The notes beneath the pieces were generated by a model. That model did no database searches. It worked only from the letters and a program-made list of their open reading frames with translations, and had not been told where the DNA came from. This document shows, piece by piece, positions 34,666-43,199 of a DNA stretch of 64,000 nucleotides. The first letter of the stretch is position 1. Each line of letters starts with the position of its first letter. The position numbers were made by a program, and so were the translations under genes. Source of the DNA: Acetispira formosa (nom. nud.) (GTDB lineage: Bacteria; Desulfobacterota; Desulfarculia; Adiutricales; Adiutricaceae); NCBI GenBank assembly GCA_023525915.1, contig CP026657.1, positions 1,984,001-2,048,000 on the forward strand. Direction: 5' to 3'.

Positions 34666-35037
34666 ATGCCCGCTTTTGCCTCGCCTTTCTCTGGAAACAT
34701 TGATCGCAAGATTACCAAGGCTGAACTCATTCAGGCCATTCGTATCGACATTGCCGGTGAGTTGGAGGCCATTTACCTCTATGACGCGCATGTTCACGCC
34801 ACCGATGACCCGGTGGTGAAGAAAGTGCTGGCCGACATCCGTGATGAGGAAAAGGCCCATGTGGGTGAACTGACCGCCCTGATGCGCTACCTGGACCCGA
34901 CAGTGACCGAGCACCTTCTTTCCGGTGAAAATGAAGTGAAGGAAATGATGGAAGAACTTGGCATCAAGGAACCTGAAATCGACGGTCCCGCCCCGGCTTC
35001 CGGCCCCACGGTCGGCAGCCTGGTGGACGAGAAATAA
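34666..35037 (+). CDS. Encapsulated ferritin-like protein (EncFtn), encapsulin cargo
   Basis: 123 residues. The two-helix ferritin-like core has E32, E62 and H65, the same numbering as the ferroxidase ligands reported for the Rhodospirillum rubrum EncFtn. The C-terminus TVGSLVDEK is a typical cargo-loading peptide for encapsulin shells. Function: oxidises Fe(II) inside the capsid for storage or detoxification. GAAGGAG precedes the ATG. The shell gene begins 11 bases after its stop, so the pair forms an operon. Confidence 0.93.
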   Translation: MPAFASPFSGNIDRKITKAELIQAIRIDIAGELEAIYLYDAHVHATDDPVVKKVLADIRDEEKAHVGELTALMRYLDPTVTEHLLSGENEVKEMMEELGIKEPEIDGPAPASGPTVGSLVDEK

Positions 35038-35048
35038 GGAGGCGCACA

Positions 35049-35861
35049 ATGGATTATTTAGGAAGAGACGCGGCTCCTTTCGGAGAAGATTTGTGGCAGC
35101 AGATTGATGAAGCGGTGGTGAGCGCGGCCAGTGAAATTCTGGTCGGCCGCCGGTTTCTGCCCTTTTTCGGCCCGGTTGGCCCGGGCTTGAACGCGGCGGA
35201 AATCGCCTCACCTGAAAAAGAGGAAGTTTTTAAAGACGGCTTTTCCATCATGGAAGGCCGCGAGTTGAAAAAAGTTCCTCAGTTGTATGAAGATTTCTGG
35301 CTCTACTGGCGGGACATCGAAGGCAGCCGCCGGGTGGGTTTCCCGGTTGATGTGTCGGCCGCCAAAAACGCCGCCCAGAAGCTGGCCCAGCGTGAAGATC
35401 AAATGATCTTCTATGGGGTCAAGGAATTGGGCTACGATGGCCTGCTGACCGTGCCGGGCTCCAACGTGGTGGAAAAAGGCGACTGGAACGCGGGCGAAGA
35501 AGCTTTCATGTCTGTGGTCAAGGGCATGTCGGTTCTGCGGCAGAAAAGCAAGCTCGGTAAATACGCCCTGATTCTGAGCCCGGACCTTTATGTGGCTCTC
35601 CACCGTATTCAGCCCAGCGCCGGAGTGGTCGAGCTGGACCGGGTGAAAAGTCTGGTGAACGACAGGGTCTTCCTGGCCTCCATTCTTCAGCCGGGCACCG
35701 CCCTTCTGGTCTGTGCCCAGCCGCAGTATATGGACTTCATGGTCGGCCAGGACATTTCAGCGGCTTATACTGAACTGGTGGATTTGAACCACCACTTCCG
35801 CATTCTGGAAACGGCCATTCTGCGGATTAAATCGCCTGAGGCGATTGTGGTTTTCAAATAG
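35049..35861 (+). CDS. Encapsulin shell protein (family 1, HK97-fold)
   Basis: 270 residues, the usual size for a T=1 encapsulin (linocin M18-like). Characteristic segments include FLPFFGPVGPG near the start, LYEDFWLYWRDIE and the C-terminal ILRIKSPEAIVVF. It self-assembles into a protein nanocompartment in the cytoplasm and loads the ferritin-like partner encoded just upstream. AAGGAGG precedes the ATG. It ends with TAG, followed by a strong terminator. Confidence 0.96.
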   Translation: MDYLGRDAAPFGEDLWQQIDEAVVSAASEILVGRRFLPFFGPVGPGLNAAEIASPEKEEVFKDGFSIMEGRELKKVPQLYEDFWLYWRDIEGSRRVGFPVDVSAAKNAAQKLAQREDQMIFYGVKELGYDGLLTVPGSNVVEKGDWNAGEEAFMSVVKGMSVLRQKSKLGKYALILSPDLYVALHRIQPSAGVVELDRVKSLVNDRVFLASILQPGTALLVCAQPQYMDFMVGQDISAAYTELVDLNHHFRILETAILRIKSPEAIVVFK

Positions 35862-35888
35862 TCAGGACAACGCTTAATACAATGCGGA

Positions 35889-35926
35889 AGCGGCAACCGG
35901 CTGAAAGACCGGTTGCCGCTTTTTTG
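35889..35926 (+). terminator. Rho-independent terminator of the encapsulin operon
   Basis: AGCGGCAACCGG (35889-35900) pairs with CCGGTTGCCGCT (35909-35920), followed by a run of T. Confidence 0.92.
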
Positions 35927-36216
35927 TGTGCGGTCATATTGGCAAAGGTAAAACCCGGCCGTGCGGGCGAAAATTTTTACGAAAGGCACTGACGTCGCTC
36001 GTAATTTTCTCGTATTCCCGGCCGGTGGCTTCAGTAACATTTTGCCTGTCCGTGCCCGTCCGGGGAGCAAAATTACGAGCGACTTACAGAAAATTTTCCG
36101 CCCGCCCGGCCTGGTCAGTGTCAGCGTTTGGGTGGGGTGATGGTTGCGGTCCTCTTTTGTGAGCCGACCATGTTCAGCAACGGTGTCAGAAGTCAAGCAA
36201 AAAAGTAAAAAAGTTT

Positions 36217-37170
36217 TTACGTGATAGAAAAAGGATGTTTTTGAATATCCCACGTTGAATTTGAAATGAGCATAGCCCTCATGACCATCAACAGTTTTCT
36301 GACACAGGCGATGACGGCGACCTTATAAGCCTTGCCCTTGGCCCGGAAACCTTCATACCACTTTTTTACCACCGGGTTATGAATTAGGCAGGTGCGCATG
36401 ATGCAATACAAAATGTTGCGCACCTTCTTCCGGCCGCCACTGATGTGCCGCTGGCCTCTATATTGCCCGCTGTCACGGTTGAACGGCGCCACCCCGGCCA
36501 GGGCGGCGGCCTGCTTCCGCCTCAGAGAGGTCAATTCAGGCATTTCCGCTATTATTACCGCTGCCGTTATAGGGCCGACTCCAGGAATGCTTCGCAGTAT
36601 TTCATCGGCCCCTCTGGTCTCTTCGGAAGCAACAACCAATTGCCGAATACCTTTATCCAGTTCCAGTATTTGCGATTGCAGCATTTTAATGTGCTGGTCT
36701 ATGCTGTTTTTCATTGTCGGCCTAGTATTTTCACGGTGCCCTTTTTCCATGGTGATCATGGTGATGAGCTGCTCCCTTCTAAGAAGGAGTTCCGATATTT
36801 GCAGCAGTTGCGGGGCTTTGGGCTGGTCGGGCTTCAGTTCGCGTGATTGTGCGAAACGTGCTATAATTTCAGCATCGATAGAATCAGTTTTTCCCAGACG
36901 GCCCAACGATCTGGCGAAATCTCTGATCTGTTTTGGGTTGGCCGCCTTCAGGGGTATGCCGGCCTTGAAAAGGGCCTCAGCCAGTTGGTTCTGGTAACCG
37001 CCGGTGGCCTCGAAGATGACCATCTCAGGCTGATCGTGAGCCAGGGATTCAATGAAAGCATTGATGGCCCGGGGAGTGTTTTTGATGGTTCCCTTGGTTG
37101 CCGTGGGCAGCTTGTGGAAATCAAGGGTGTCCTTGGAAACGTCAATTCCGATAACAGTTTGAAAAGACAT
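36217..37170 (-). CDS. IS110-family transposase (DEDD recombinase)
   Basis: 317 residues from the ATG at 37170. The N-terminal DEDD-type RuvC-like domain shows GIDVSKDTLDF, FEATGGYQNQLAEAL and GKTDSIDAEIIARFA. The C-terminal transposase_20 part shows RSIPGVGPITAAVIIAE and the serine-containing DSGQYRGQRHISGGRKK. Length and motifs look intact, so it may be active. IS110 recombinases are guided by a bridge RNA from the element's non-coding end; the 5' non-coding stretch here is about 300 bases. Confidence 0.95.
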   Translation of the reverse strand: MSFQTVIGIDVSKDTLDFHKLPTATKGTIKNTPRAINAFIESLAHDQPEMVIFEATGGYQNQLAEALFKAGIPLKAANPKQIRDFARSLGRLGKTDSIDAEIIARFAQSRELKPDQPKAPQLLQISELLLRREQLITMITMEKGHRENTRPTMKNSIDQHIKMLQSQILELDKGIRQLVVASEETRGADEILRSIPGVGPITAAVIIAEMPELTSLRRKQAAALAGVAPFNRDSGQYRGQRHISGGRKKVRNILYCIMRTCLIHNPVVKKWYEGFRAKGKAYKVAVIACVRKLLMVMRAMLISNSTWDIQKHPFSIT

Positions 37171-37335
37171 GAAAAACCTCATCCTTGTAATACGGGCTCA
37201 AAGTCCCTGGCAACGGTTCGAGTTCTTTTCATCGCTTGGGCGGCGGCCACGTCTAGACATCGAGCTTTAAGCTCAGGAGGGCGGACGGCCTGCCAGCCCG
37301 TGCCCGGTGGTGTTCACACCACCGGGCCTTTTTAT
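37171..37335 (-). ncRNA. Candidate bridge-RNA region of the IS110 element
   Basis: Non-coding stretch directly upstream of the transposase, with a perfect stem (GCCCGGTGGTGT / ACACCACCGGGC) and a second small dyad (GAGCTTAAAGCTC). Position and structure fit a bridge RNA, but target and donor loops were not resolved. Confidence 0.3.
37302..37334 (+). terminator. Strong plus-strand hairpin with T-run inside the IS110 element
   Basis: GCCCGGTGGTGT and ACACCACCGGGC are nearly contiguous and followed by CTTTTTATTT. It would stop plus-strand transcription entering the transposase antisense. It could equally be part of the bridge-RNA fold. Confidence 0.5.
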
Positions 37336-37664
37336 TTATAACCTTAAAATAGATTGTCAGCAATTGGGGCAGCGGGCTGTCACGGTTGTTGCTTCCCGCT
37401 GGCTTGTTGGGGGTCTGCTCGCAACAACCACGCCACCCCTTTTTCCTTCTTCTTTTTCGTGCTTCTAATATACAAGGAGGGCGGGGCGGTGAGATTTCTC
37501 CAGAGGGGACCACGATTTTTGCTCCCCGGACGGGCACGGACTATCAAACCGCCGGTGTTGCCACCCGGCCGGGATCAGAGAAAAATCGGGGGCCGCTATG
37601 GAGAAATCTCACCGCCACGACCTCCGGGTTTTACCTTTGCCGTTTTCAAGCGGCGACGGCCAGG

Positions 37665-38699
37665 CTATTTACTCCCGGCCAGTTGGGCGGCCATTTCAAT
37701 GGCGTCGATCATCGATTGAGGGGTGGCCCGGCCTTCGCCGGCCTTGCCAAAGGCCGTGCCGTGATCAACTGAAGTACGGATGATAGGCAGGCCCAAGGTG
37801 ACGTTCACTCCCGACATCTGACCCCAGGTGTTGGTCTTCTCATCATATTTGAAGCCCTGAAGCTTGATGGGGATGTGGCCTTGATCGTGGTACATCACCA
37901 CTACCGCGTCATACTGGCCGCCGAGCATTTTAGCGAAAACCGTATCGGCCGGAATGGGGCCCTCAACGTTCATGCCCTTGGCGGCGGCTTCAATGACAGC
38001 GGGTTTGATCTCCTTTTCATCCTCAGTCCCAAAGAGGCATTCTTCGCCGCAATGGGGATTGAGACCGGCCACGGCAATTTTCGGATTTTCCAGGCCCAGC
38101 TTGTGAAGAGCGTCATTGGTCAGACTGATGACTTTCAGCACCCGCTCCTTCTTCACCCGGTCACAGGCCACGCGCAGTGAAACATGGGTCGAAACGTGAC
38201 TGACCCTGAAACCGCCGTCGGCCAGCATCATGGCGTAATCCTTCACCCCGGTTTTATCGGCGTAAATTTCCGTGTGCCCGGCATAGTGGAATCCGGCGCT
38301 GTTTATGGCCGCCTTGTTGATCGGCCCGGTTACGGTGCCGTCGATTTTGCCCTCCAGGGCCAGCTCGATCACTTTGGCCACATATTCAAAAGAGGCCCGG
38401 CCCTGCTCAGGGGTGACGGTTTTGTGCCGGAGGTCGGCCAAAGGCAGATTATCCATATCGTAAACATCAATGGTGCCAAACTGATAGAGCCCTTCGCACG
38501 GCTCTTTGACCACATTGATTTTAAAACCATCCAGCTTGGAAAATTTTATGGCGTTTTCCATAATGTCTTTGGTCCCGACAATAAGGGGACGGCAAATTTT
38601 ATAAATCTTTTCATCAGCCAAGGCCTTGGCCGCAATCTCCGGGCCGATGCCGCCCGGATCGCCCATGCTTATGCCTAACAGTGGAAGTTTGTCGCTCAT
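37665..38699 (-). CDS. pdxA: PdxA-family dehydrogenase (4-hydroxythreonine-4-phosphate or 4-phospho-threonate/erythronate dehydrogenase)
   Basis: 344 residues. PdxA signatures are present: GISMGDPGGIGPEIAAKAL at the start, FHYAGHTEIYAD, and the metal-binding MYHDQGHIPIKLQGF. Classical PdxA makes the pyridoxal precursor. PdxA2 paralogues oxidise 4-phospho-D-threonate or -erythronate to dihydroxyacetone phosphate and CO2. The adjacent DUF1537 kinase on the same strand favours the PdxA2 role. GAGGAAT precedes the ATG. It ends with TAG. Confidence 0.92.
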   Translation of the reverse strand: MSDKLPLLGISMGDPGGIGPEIAAKALADEKIYKICRPLIVGTKDIMENAIKFSKLDGFKINVVKEPCEGLYQFGTIDVYDMDNLPLADLRHKTVTPEQGRASFEYVAKVIELALEGKIDGTVTGPINKAAINSAGFHYAGHTEIYADKTGVKDYAMMLADGGFRVSHVSTHVSLRVACDRVKKERVLKVISLTNDALHKLGLENPKIAVAGLNPHCGEECLFGTEDEKEIKPAVIEAAAKGMNVEGPIPADTVFAKMLGGQYDAVVVMYHDQGHIPIKLQGFKYDEKTNTWGQMSGVNVTLGLPIIRTSVDHGTAFGKAGEGRATPQSMIDAIEMAAQLAGSK

Positions 38700-38779
38700 A
38701 ATTTATTCCTCACTATTAATAAAGGCCGGGCGAAGCGTTTATAAAAAACTGCCTGCTCCCGGCCCGGTTCAGAAAGTTA

Positions 38780-38903
38780 GTTCACTGTATACCGACACAC
38801 TGTCACAGGGGATTGACCGTGCGCCGGAAAAAGGGGCGTTCACTGTACAATGATACGCGCTGCTTAATGCCAGTTTGCGGCAGGTTGACCGTGCGCCGGT
38901 AAA
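38780..38903. repeat. Two imperfect ~60-bp direct repeats
   Basis: GTTCACTGTA (38780 and 38838) ... TTGACCGTGCGCCGG (38813 and 38884) occur twice in the spacer between pdxA and the kinase gene. Function unknown. Confidence 0.55.
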
Positions 38904-38905
38904 AA

Positions 38906-40123
38906 CTACCTGAGACTCTGGTGGAGTTTGACCAGAATATCTGCCGCCCCAAAGCTTCCGGCCTTGGTCAGGATGGACATTTTGCCCGCCTCCATATAAA
39001 CCATGCCGGGAATGGGTTCCGAACGCAGCCAGAGCTCATTGAGATTCAGGCAGCTCAAAATAGCCTGCGCCGTATCTCCGCCGCACATGAAAATGGCCGA
39101 GGGCTTCAGCGAACGCACCAGATTGGCGGCATAATAACCAAAAGTGGTAATCAGGCGACGGCTGAAGTTCTCACCGGCAATGGGCGCGTCATCATGCGGC
39201 GGGGGCAGCACCACCGCCAGGTCGCGGCCGTCTTCCGGGCGGCGGGGCAGAGGCAGTTCGCCGCCCGATTCCAGAAGCTGGTTAATATCAATAGTAATAT
39301 GTTCCACATACCCGGCCTCAGCCAGTTGGCCGATCTGCTGCTGAAGGGATTTGGAGGTGGAGCCGCCAAAATAAATGATCGGACCGGAGGGGCCCTTTTT
39401 CTCGACCGCCTGCGGCTTATCGGCCGCCGCGCGGGCCAGGCCGCCCGCCAGACCGGCTGAACCGGTCAGAATAAGACGATCCTTAAACTTCAGACCGGCT
39501 TCCGCCAGAATATCGAGATCATGATCTGTAACCGCGTCCGCGGCAATCATCACCGGACCATCGGATTGGAGCATATTTTCTATGGTGCGGGTGACAGCCT
39601 CCACACCTTTTTCGATGATATCCAGCCCCAGACGGCAGACCGTGCAGTCATGCCCCCGGCCGATAATGGCCTCCAGCCTGGAATCGGTCACCGGCCGGAT
39701 GGGATCGCGGGCCACTTCGCTTTCACTGACCAGCGTGTCGCCGACATAATGTAACCCTTCTTTAGTGACACGCCCGAAAGTGGGATAGGCCGGGGCCACC
39801 AGTGCGCCTTTGAAATTAAGGTTCTGCACCAGAGCGCCCAGTTCCAGCCCCACATGGCCCCGGAGGCAGGAATCAATCTTTTTATAGATGACCTTGGGTT
39901 CCATCCGGCGGGCGACGTCGGCGGCGCGGTCCATGGCCAGCTTGGCGGTGAAAGCGCTTTCGTTGCGGGTCTGGGTGTGGAGGGCAAGGCCGCCGCAGGG
40001 GGCGGAAGAAATTTTGTGGTCCAGGCCCACCATTTTCAGCGAGCGGCCGGACATTTCCAAAAACTGAACGCCGGTATCGGCGGCACCGGTGAGGTCGTCG
40101 GCGATAATGATAATTTCGATCAC
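38906..40123 (-). CDS. Four-carbon acid sugar kinase (DUF1537, OtnK/DtnK-like)
   Basis: 405 residues. The N-terminal substrate domain has IIADDLTGAADTGVQF and YKKIDSCLRGHVGLELGAL. The C-terminal ATP domain has the Gly-rich TGSAGLAGGLARA and FMCGGDTAQAIL. DUF1537 kinases phosphorylate D-threonate, D-erythronate or related acids. The product goes to a PdxA2-type dehydrogenase, encoded 206 bases downstream here. The start is probably GTG at 40123. It ends with TAG. Confidence 0.9.
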   Translation of the reverse strand: MIEIIIIADDLTGAADTGVQFLEMSGRSLKMVGLDHKISSAPCGGLALHTQTRNESAFTAKLAMDRAADVARRMEPKVIYKKIDSCLRGHVGLELGALVQNLNFKGALVAPAYPTFGRVTKEGLHYVGDTLVSESEVARDPIRPVTDSRLEAIIGRGHDCTVCRLGLDIIEKGVEAVTRTIENMLQSDGPVMIAADAVTDHDLDILAEAGLKFKDRLILTGSAGLAGGLARAAADKPQAVEKKGPSGPIIYFGGSTSKSLQQQIGQLAEAGYVEHITIDINQLLESGGELPLPRRPEDGRDLAVVLPPPHDDAPIAGENFSRRLITTFGYYAANLVRSLKPSAIFMCGGDTAQAILSCLNLNELWLRSEPIPGMVYMEAGKMSILTKAGSFGAADILVKLHQSLR

Positions 40124-40283
40124 TTCAATCCATCCTGGCAGGCGGAATCATGCGGCCGGGAGACGAGGGCGGCCGGGCCGGGAAACGGACCACCCCAAAG
40201 GGGGGTCCTGGCCGGATTCCGTTAAAAAAGCGAAGGGGTTTGCCGGAGGCAAATCCTTCTCTGGTGAACAGGGAAACAGTGTA

Positions 40284-41345
40284 TCATAACTTATCGAAGA
40301 GTGTTGGCTCCTCAATATCTTCCGGCTGCAAAGCCGGTAAGCTCGTCGGCGGCGTCAGCTTCAGGTGGCTGTAGGCTTTTACAGTGGCCACCCGCCCGCG
40401 CGGTGTGCGGTGAATAAACCCCTCCTGGATCAGATAGGGTTCATAGACCTCCAAAATAGTTTCTGATTCCTCAGCCACCACTGTGGCCAGCGTCTCCAGG
40501 CCCACCGGGCCTCCGCAGAATTTTTCACAGATGACCGATAAAATGCGCCGGTCCAGCTGGTCCAGCCCCTGGGGATCGACATCCAGCATTTTCAAGGCCC
40601 CGTCAGCCACTGGGCCGGTGATGACGCCATCGGCTTTGACCTCGGCAAAATCACGCACCCTTCGCAAAAGCCGCCCGGCGATGCGGGGCGTGCCCCGGCT
40701 TCGGCGGGCAATCTCCAGAGCTCCGTCCGGCGTCAGACGCGCCCCGGACAAGTTGGCCGCGCGGGTGACAATCATCGACAACTCTTCCGCCCGATAGTAA
40801 TCAAGCCGCAGTTGTATGCCGAAACGGTCCCGCAGGGGGGGCGTTAACAGCCCCACCCTGGTGGTGGCCCCAACTAGAGTAAACGGCGGCAGATCCAAAC
40901 GAATGGAGCGCGCACCCGGCCCCTGGCCGATCATGATATCGAGCTTGTAATCCTCCATGGCCGGATAGAGGATTTCCTCCACTACCGAACTTAGGCGGTG
41001 AATCTCATCTATAAACAGAATATCGCCGGGGGAGAGATTGGTCAGGAGGGCGGCCAGGTCGCCGGGCCGCTCGATAACCGGGCCGGAAGTGCTTTTAAAG
41101 CCGCTGCCAAGCTCCAGGCTGAGAATGTGGGCCAGAGTGGTTTTGCCCAGGCCGGGATGGCCGTGAAAGAGAGTGTGATCAAGGGCCTCGCCGCGCCTTC
41201 GGGCGGCCTCGATAAAAACGCCCAACTTTTCCTTCAGATCTGGCTGCCCCATAAAATCAGCCAGCGACTGGGGGCGCAGAGCCTTTTCCAGGGCGGCTTC
41301 AGTGTTGTCGTCAGGGCGTTGGGGGTTTATTATGTCGCGGTCCAT
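40284..41345 (-). CDS. ruvB: Holliday junction branch migration ATPase RuvB
   Basis: 353 residues. Conserved [18 protein letters not shown], Walker [15 protein letters not shown], Walker [10 protein letters not shown], the sensor segment [18 protein letters not shown] and a C-terminal winged helix ([13 protein letters not shown]) give an unambiguous call. It drives branch migration with RuvA. A family A repeat touches the ATG, so no ordinary ribosome site is apparent right before it and the 5' region may have been remodelled. Confidence 0.97.
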   Translation of the reverse strand: MDRDIINPQRPDDNTEAALEKALRPQSLADFMGQPDLKEKLGVFIEAARRRGEALDHTLFHGHPGLGKTTLAHILSLELGSGFKSTSGPVIERPGDLAALLTNLSPGDILFIDEIHRLSSVVEEILYPAMEDYKLDIMIGQGPGARSIRLDLPPFTLVGATTRVGLLTPPLRDRFGIQLRLDYYRAEELSMIVTRAANLSGARLTPDGALEIARRSRGTPRIAGRLLRRVRDFAEVKADGVITGPVADGALKMLDVDPQGLDQLDRRILSVICEKFCGGPVGLETLATVVAEESETILEVYEPYLIQEGFIHRTPRGRVATVKAYSHLKLTPPTSLPALQPEDIEEPTLFDKL

Positions 41346-41351
41346 TTTAAA

Positions 41352-41552
41352 ATTGCTTTTGTACCTTGAACTGGCAGCTCGTAGCTACGCAAAAAGCGTG
41401 GTTTTTGCTCCGCGAGAAGCGGCGGTGGCGTTAAAACCAGTCGCTTGCGCTCCGTCTCGCTTCCGCTCGACCGCCGCTTCTTGAGACGGCTGGCAAAGCG
41501 TGGTTTTTGCTCCGCAATCCGCAAGAGACGGCGGCGCTTGTAAGAATCGCTG
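41352..41552 (+). repeat. MITE-like repeat family A, copy between ruvA and ruvB
   Basis: Starts near AATTGCTTTTGTACC, ends GTAAGAATCGCTG, with CAAAAAGCGTGGTTTTTG and AGTCGCTTGCGCT inside. A short internal duplication (AAAGCGTGGTTTTTGCTCCGC occurs twice in part) makes it longer than the others. Confidence 0.75.
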
Positions 41553-41567
41553 TATATTAGCACACAA

Positions 41568-42212
41568 TCACTTGCCGCCGGTGAGAAATTTCAGGGCCAG
41601 CCGCAGAACTGTACCCAGGTCGGCTTCGCCGCCAGCCTCCTTGCGGGCGATTTTGGCGGCCTTATCAGCCTCTGCCCCGCTGTAGCCCAGATTGACCAGA
41701 GCCGAGACGGCCTCGTCTTCCGGCCCGGCCGCCGTGGAAACCGCCAAAGCGGCGGCAGCCGGAACAGCGCTGGCCAGTTCCTCGGAGGTCATGCCGGCCA
41801 GGGCGGCCAGTTTGGGAGCGCGGTCCTTCAGTTCCAGCATCAGGCGTTCGGCCGTCTTGGCCCCGATACCCTTGATGGCGGCCAGGGCGCCGAGATCGCG
41901 GGTCATCAGGGCGCGGGCCAGATCGCCCGGTTCAATGGCCGAGATGATGGTCAGGGCCAGCTTGGGACCAACCCGATTGACGGAAGTGAGGGCCAGAAAG
42001 CTTTCTCTTTCCAGAGTGGTGAGAAAACCGAACAGGTCCCAGGACTCTTCACGGATGAACAGGCGGGTATAGAGGAAAACCTCGGCCGGGGGTTCCGGCA
42101 GGGCCAGAAAGGTGGAAAGAGGCACAGCCACTTCGTAGCCGAGACCGGCCGTTTCCACAACAACTGAGCCCGGTTTCTTGCTGACAAGCTGTCCTTTGAG
42201 GTGAGTGATCAT
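41568..42212 (-). CDS. ruvA: Holliday junction binding protein RuvA
   Basis: 214 residues. N-terminal OB-fold (MITHLKGQLVSKKPGSVVV), tandem helix-hairpin-helix region (LTSVNRVGPKLALTIISAI and IKGIGAKTAERLMLELKDR) and a C-terminal domain III (VSALVNLGYSGAEADKAAK). It binds the four-way junction and recruits RuvB. Order ruvC-ruvA-ruvB on one strand with a 19-base gap to ruvC. Confidence 0.97.
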   Translation of the reverse strand: MITHLKGQLVSKKPGSVVVETAGLGYEVAVPLSTFLALPEPPAEVFLYTRLFIREESWDLFGFLTTLERESFLALTSVNRVGPKLALTIISAIEPGDLARALMTRDLGALAAIKGIGAKTAERLMLELKDRAPKLAALAGMTSEELASAVPAAAALAVSTAAGPEDEAVSALVNLGYSGAEADKAAKIARKEAGGEADLGTVLRLALKFLTGGK

Positions 42213-42231
42213 GATATCCCGCGCAACGTTT

Positions 42232-42828
42232 TCAACCCTTGCCAGGGTCGTAGTTCAAAGTGGCAACGTCATCGGCCGACATGCCCCGCCACCCCCGGCC
42301 GCCGCCGCGCCGCGTAGGTGTGTGGGCCAGAAGTCCGTTCAGGCCGCTCTGGCTGATATGACAAATGGCCACGGCCAGAGCGTCGGCCGCGTCGGCGGCC
42401 ATGGGCTCCCGGAAATTCAGAAGTTCCGAAACCATGCGGGCCACCTGATTCTTATCGGCCTGTCCGTATCCGGCAACGGTGCTTTTTACTTGCCGGGGGG
42501 CGTATTCAAAAACCGGTGCTCCGGCCAGGGCGGCGGTCAATAAAATGACTCCGCGCACATGGCCGAGTTTCAGCGCTGAACGGACATTGTGCCCATAAAA
42601 AATATCTTCAACAGCCACGGCCTGAGGCGGATAACCGGCCACCAATTCCATCAGCCCTTTATGGATATAGGCCAGACGGCGGGGCAATTCCCAGGCGGCG
42701 GGAGGTGAAAACCGGCCCTGCGAAACCAGCTCCATTCTGCGCCCTTCAGCCCGCAACAGCCCATACCCGGTATGCTGGGTACCCGGATCGATTCCTAAAA
42801 TCAAACTGGCGGCATCAGAAATTTTCAA
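42232..42828 (-). CDS. ruvC: Holliday junction resolvase RuvC
   Basis: 198 residues. The N-terminus ILGIDPGTQHTGYGLL carries the first catalytic Asp. AVEDIFYGHNVRSALKLGH has the second acid, and DAADALAVAICH the last two. The tail beyond residue 165 is Gly/Arg-rich. It resolves Holliday junctions with RuvAB. Confidence 0.97.
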   Translation of the reverse strand: MKISDAASLILGIDPGTQHTGYGLLRAEGRRMELVSQGRFSPPAAWELPRRLAYIHKGLMELVAGYPPQAVAVEDIFYGHNVRSALKLGHVRGVILLTAALAGAPVFEYAPRQVKSTVAGYGQADKNQVARMVSELLNFREPMAADAADALAVAICHISQSGLNGLLAHTPTRRGGGRGWRGMSADDVATLNYDPGKG

Positions 42829-42874
42829 ATAGACCTCGCCTCTTAAAAATGAGGCAATTGAAAGTGCGGCCCTG

Positions 42875-43044
42875 CAGCGATTCTAATCATGGCTTTTCTG
42901 CCGTAAACTTACGGCTCGCAGCTACACAAAAAGCGTGGTTTTTGTTTCGCGAATCACTATTTTTCCGTCACAACCAGTCGCTGGCGCTCCGTCTCGAAGA
43001 CTCGACCACCGCGATACGCAATTCTAGCATAATTAGAATTGCTG
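42875..43044 (+). repeat. MITE-like repeat family A, copy between yebC and ruvC
   Basis: 170 bp, CAGCGATTCTAATCATGG ... CATAATTAGAATTGCTG, with both landmarks. Ends of the AATTA subtype. Confidence 0.85.
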
Positions 43045-43054
43045 GCGGCCCGGC

Positions 43055-43195
43055 CCCCAAAGCCCCGCAAGGGTCGGGGCCCTCCGTGAAACCGCGTCGA
43101 TGTCGTCCTTCTTAGGACGACATCGATGGGGGTCAAGGGGTTTCCAGGAAAGGCAGCCCCCTTGCGGGGCTTGGGGCAGAGCCCCATACTTCAAT
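43055..43195. repeat. Long imperfect inverted repeat with central perfect hairpin
   Basis: Outer arms CCCCCAAAGCCCCGCAAGGG and CCCCTTGCGGGGCTTGGGG, inner hairpin CGATGTCGTCCT-tctt-AGGACGACATCG (43098-43125). With the family A copy it fills the 371-base gap after yebC. Confidence 0.7.
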
Positions 43196-43199
43196 CCCC

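Larger units (their letters stand above)
36170..37475 (-). mobile_element. IS110-family insertion sequence (boundaries approximate)
   Basis: About 1.3 kb between the broken halves of the composite repeat, containing one intact transposase gene. No terminal inverted repeats are evident, as expected for IS110. Boundaries are deduced by comparison with the uninterrupted copy at 19298 and may be off by tens of bases. Confidence 0.75.
35947..37635. repeat. Composite inverted-repeat element, copy 2, interrupted by an IS110 element
   Basis: Starts GGTAAAACCCGG and ends CCGGGTTTTACC. Left part to about 36169 and right part from about 37476 (GGAGGGCGGGGCGG) match the copy at 19298 in order and orientation. 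The transposase region sits in between. Confidence 0.7.
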
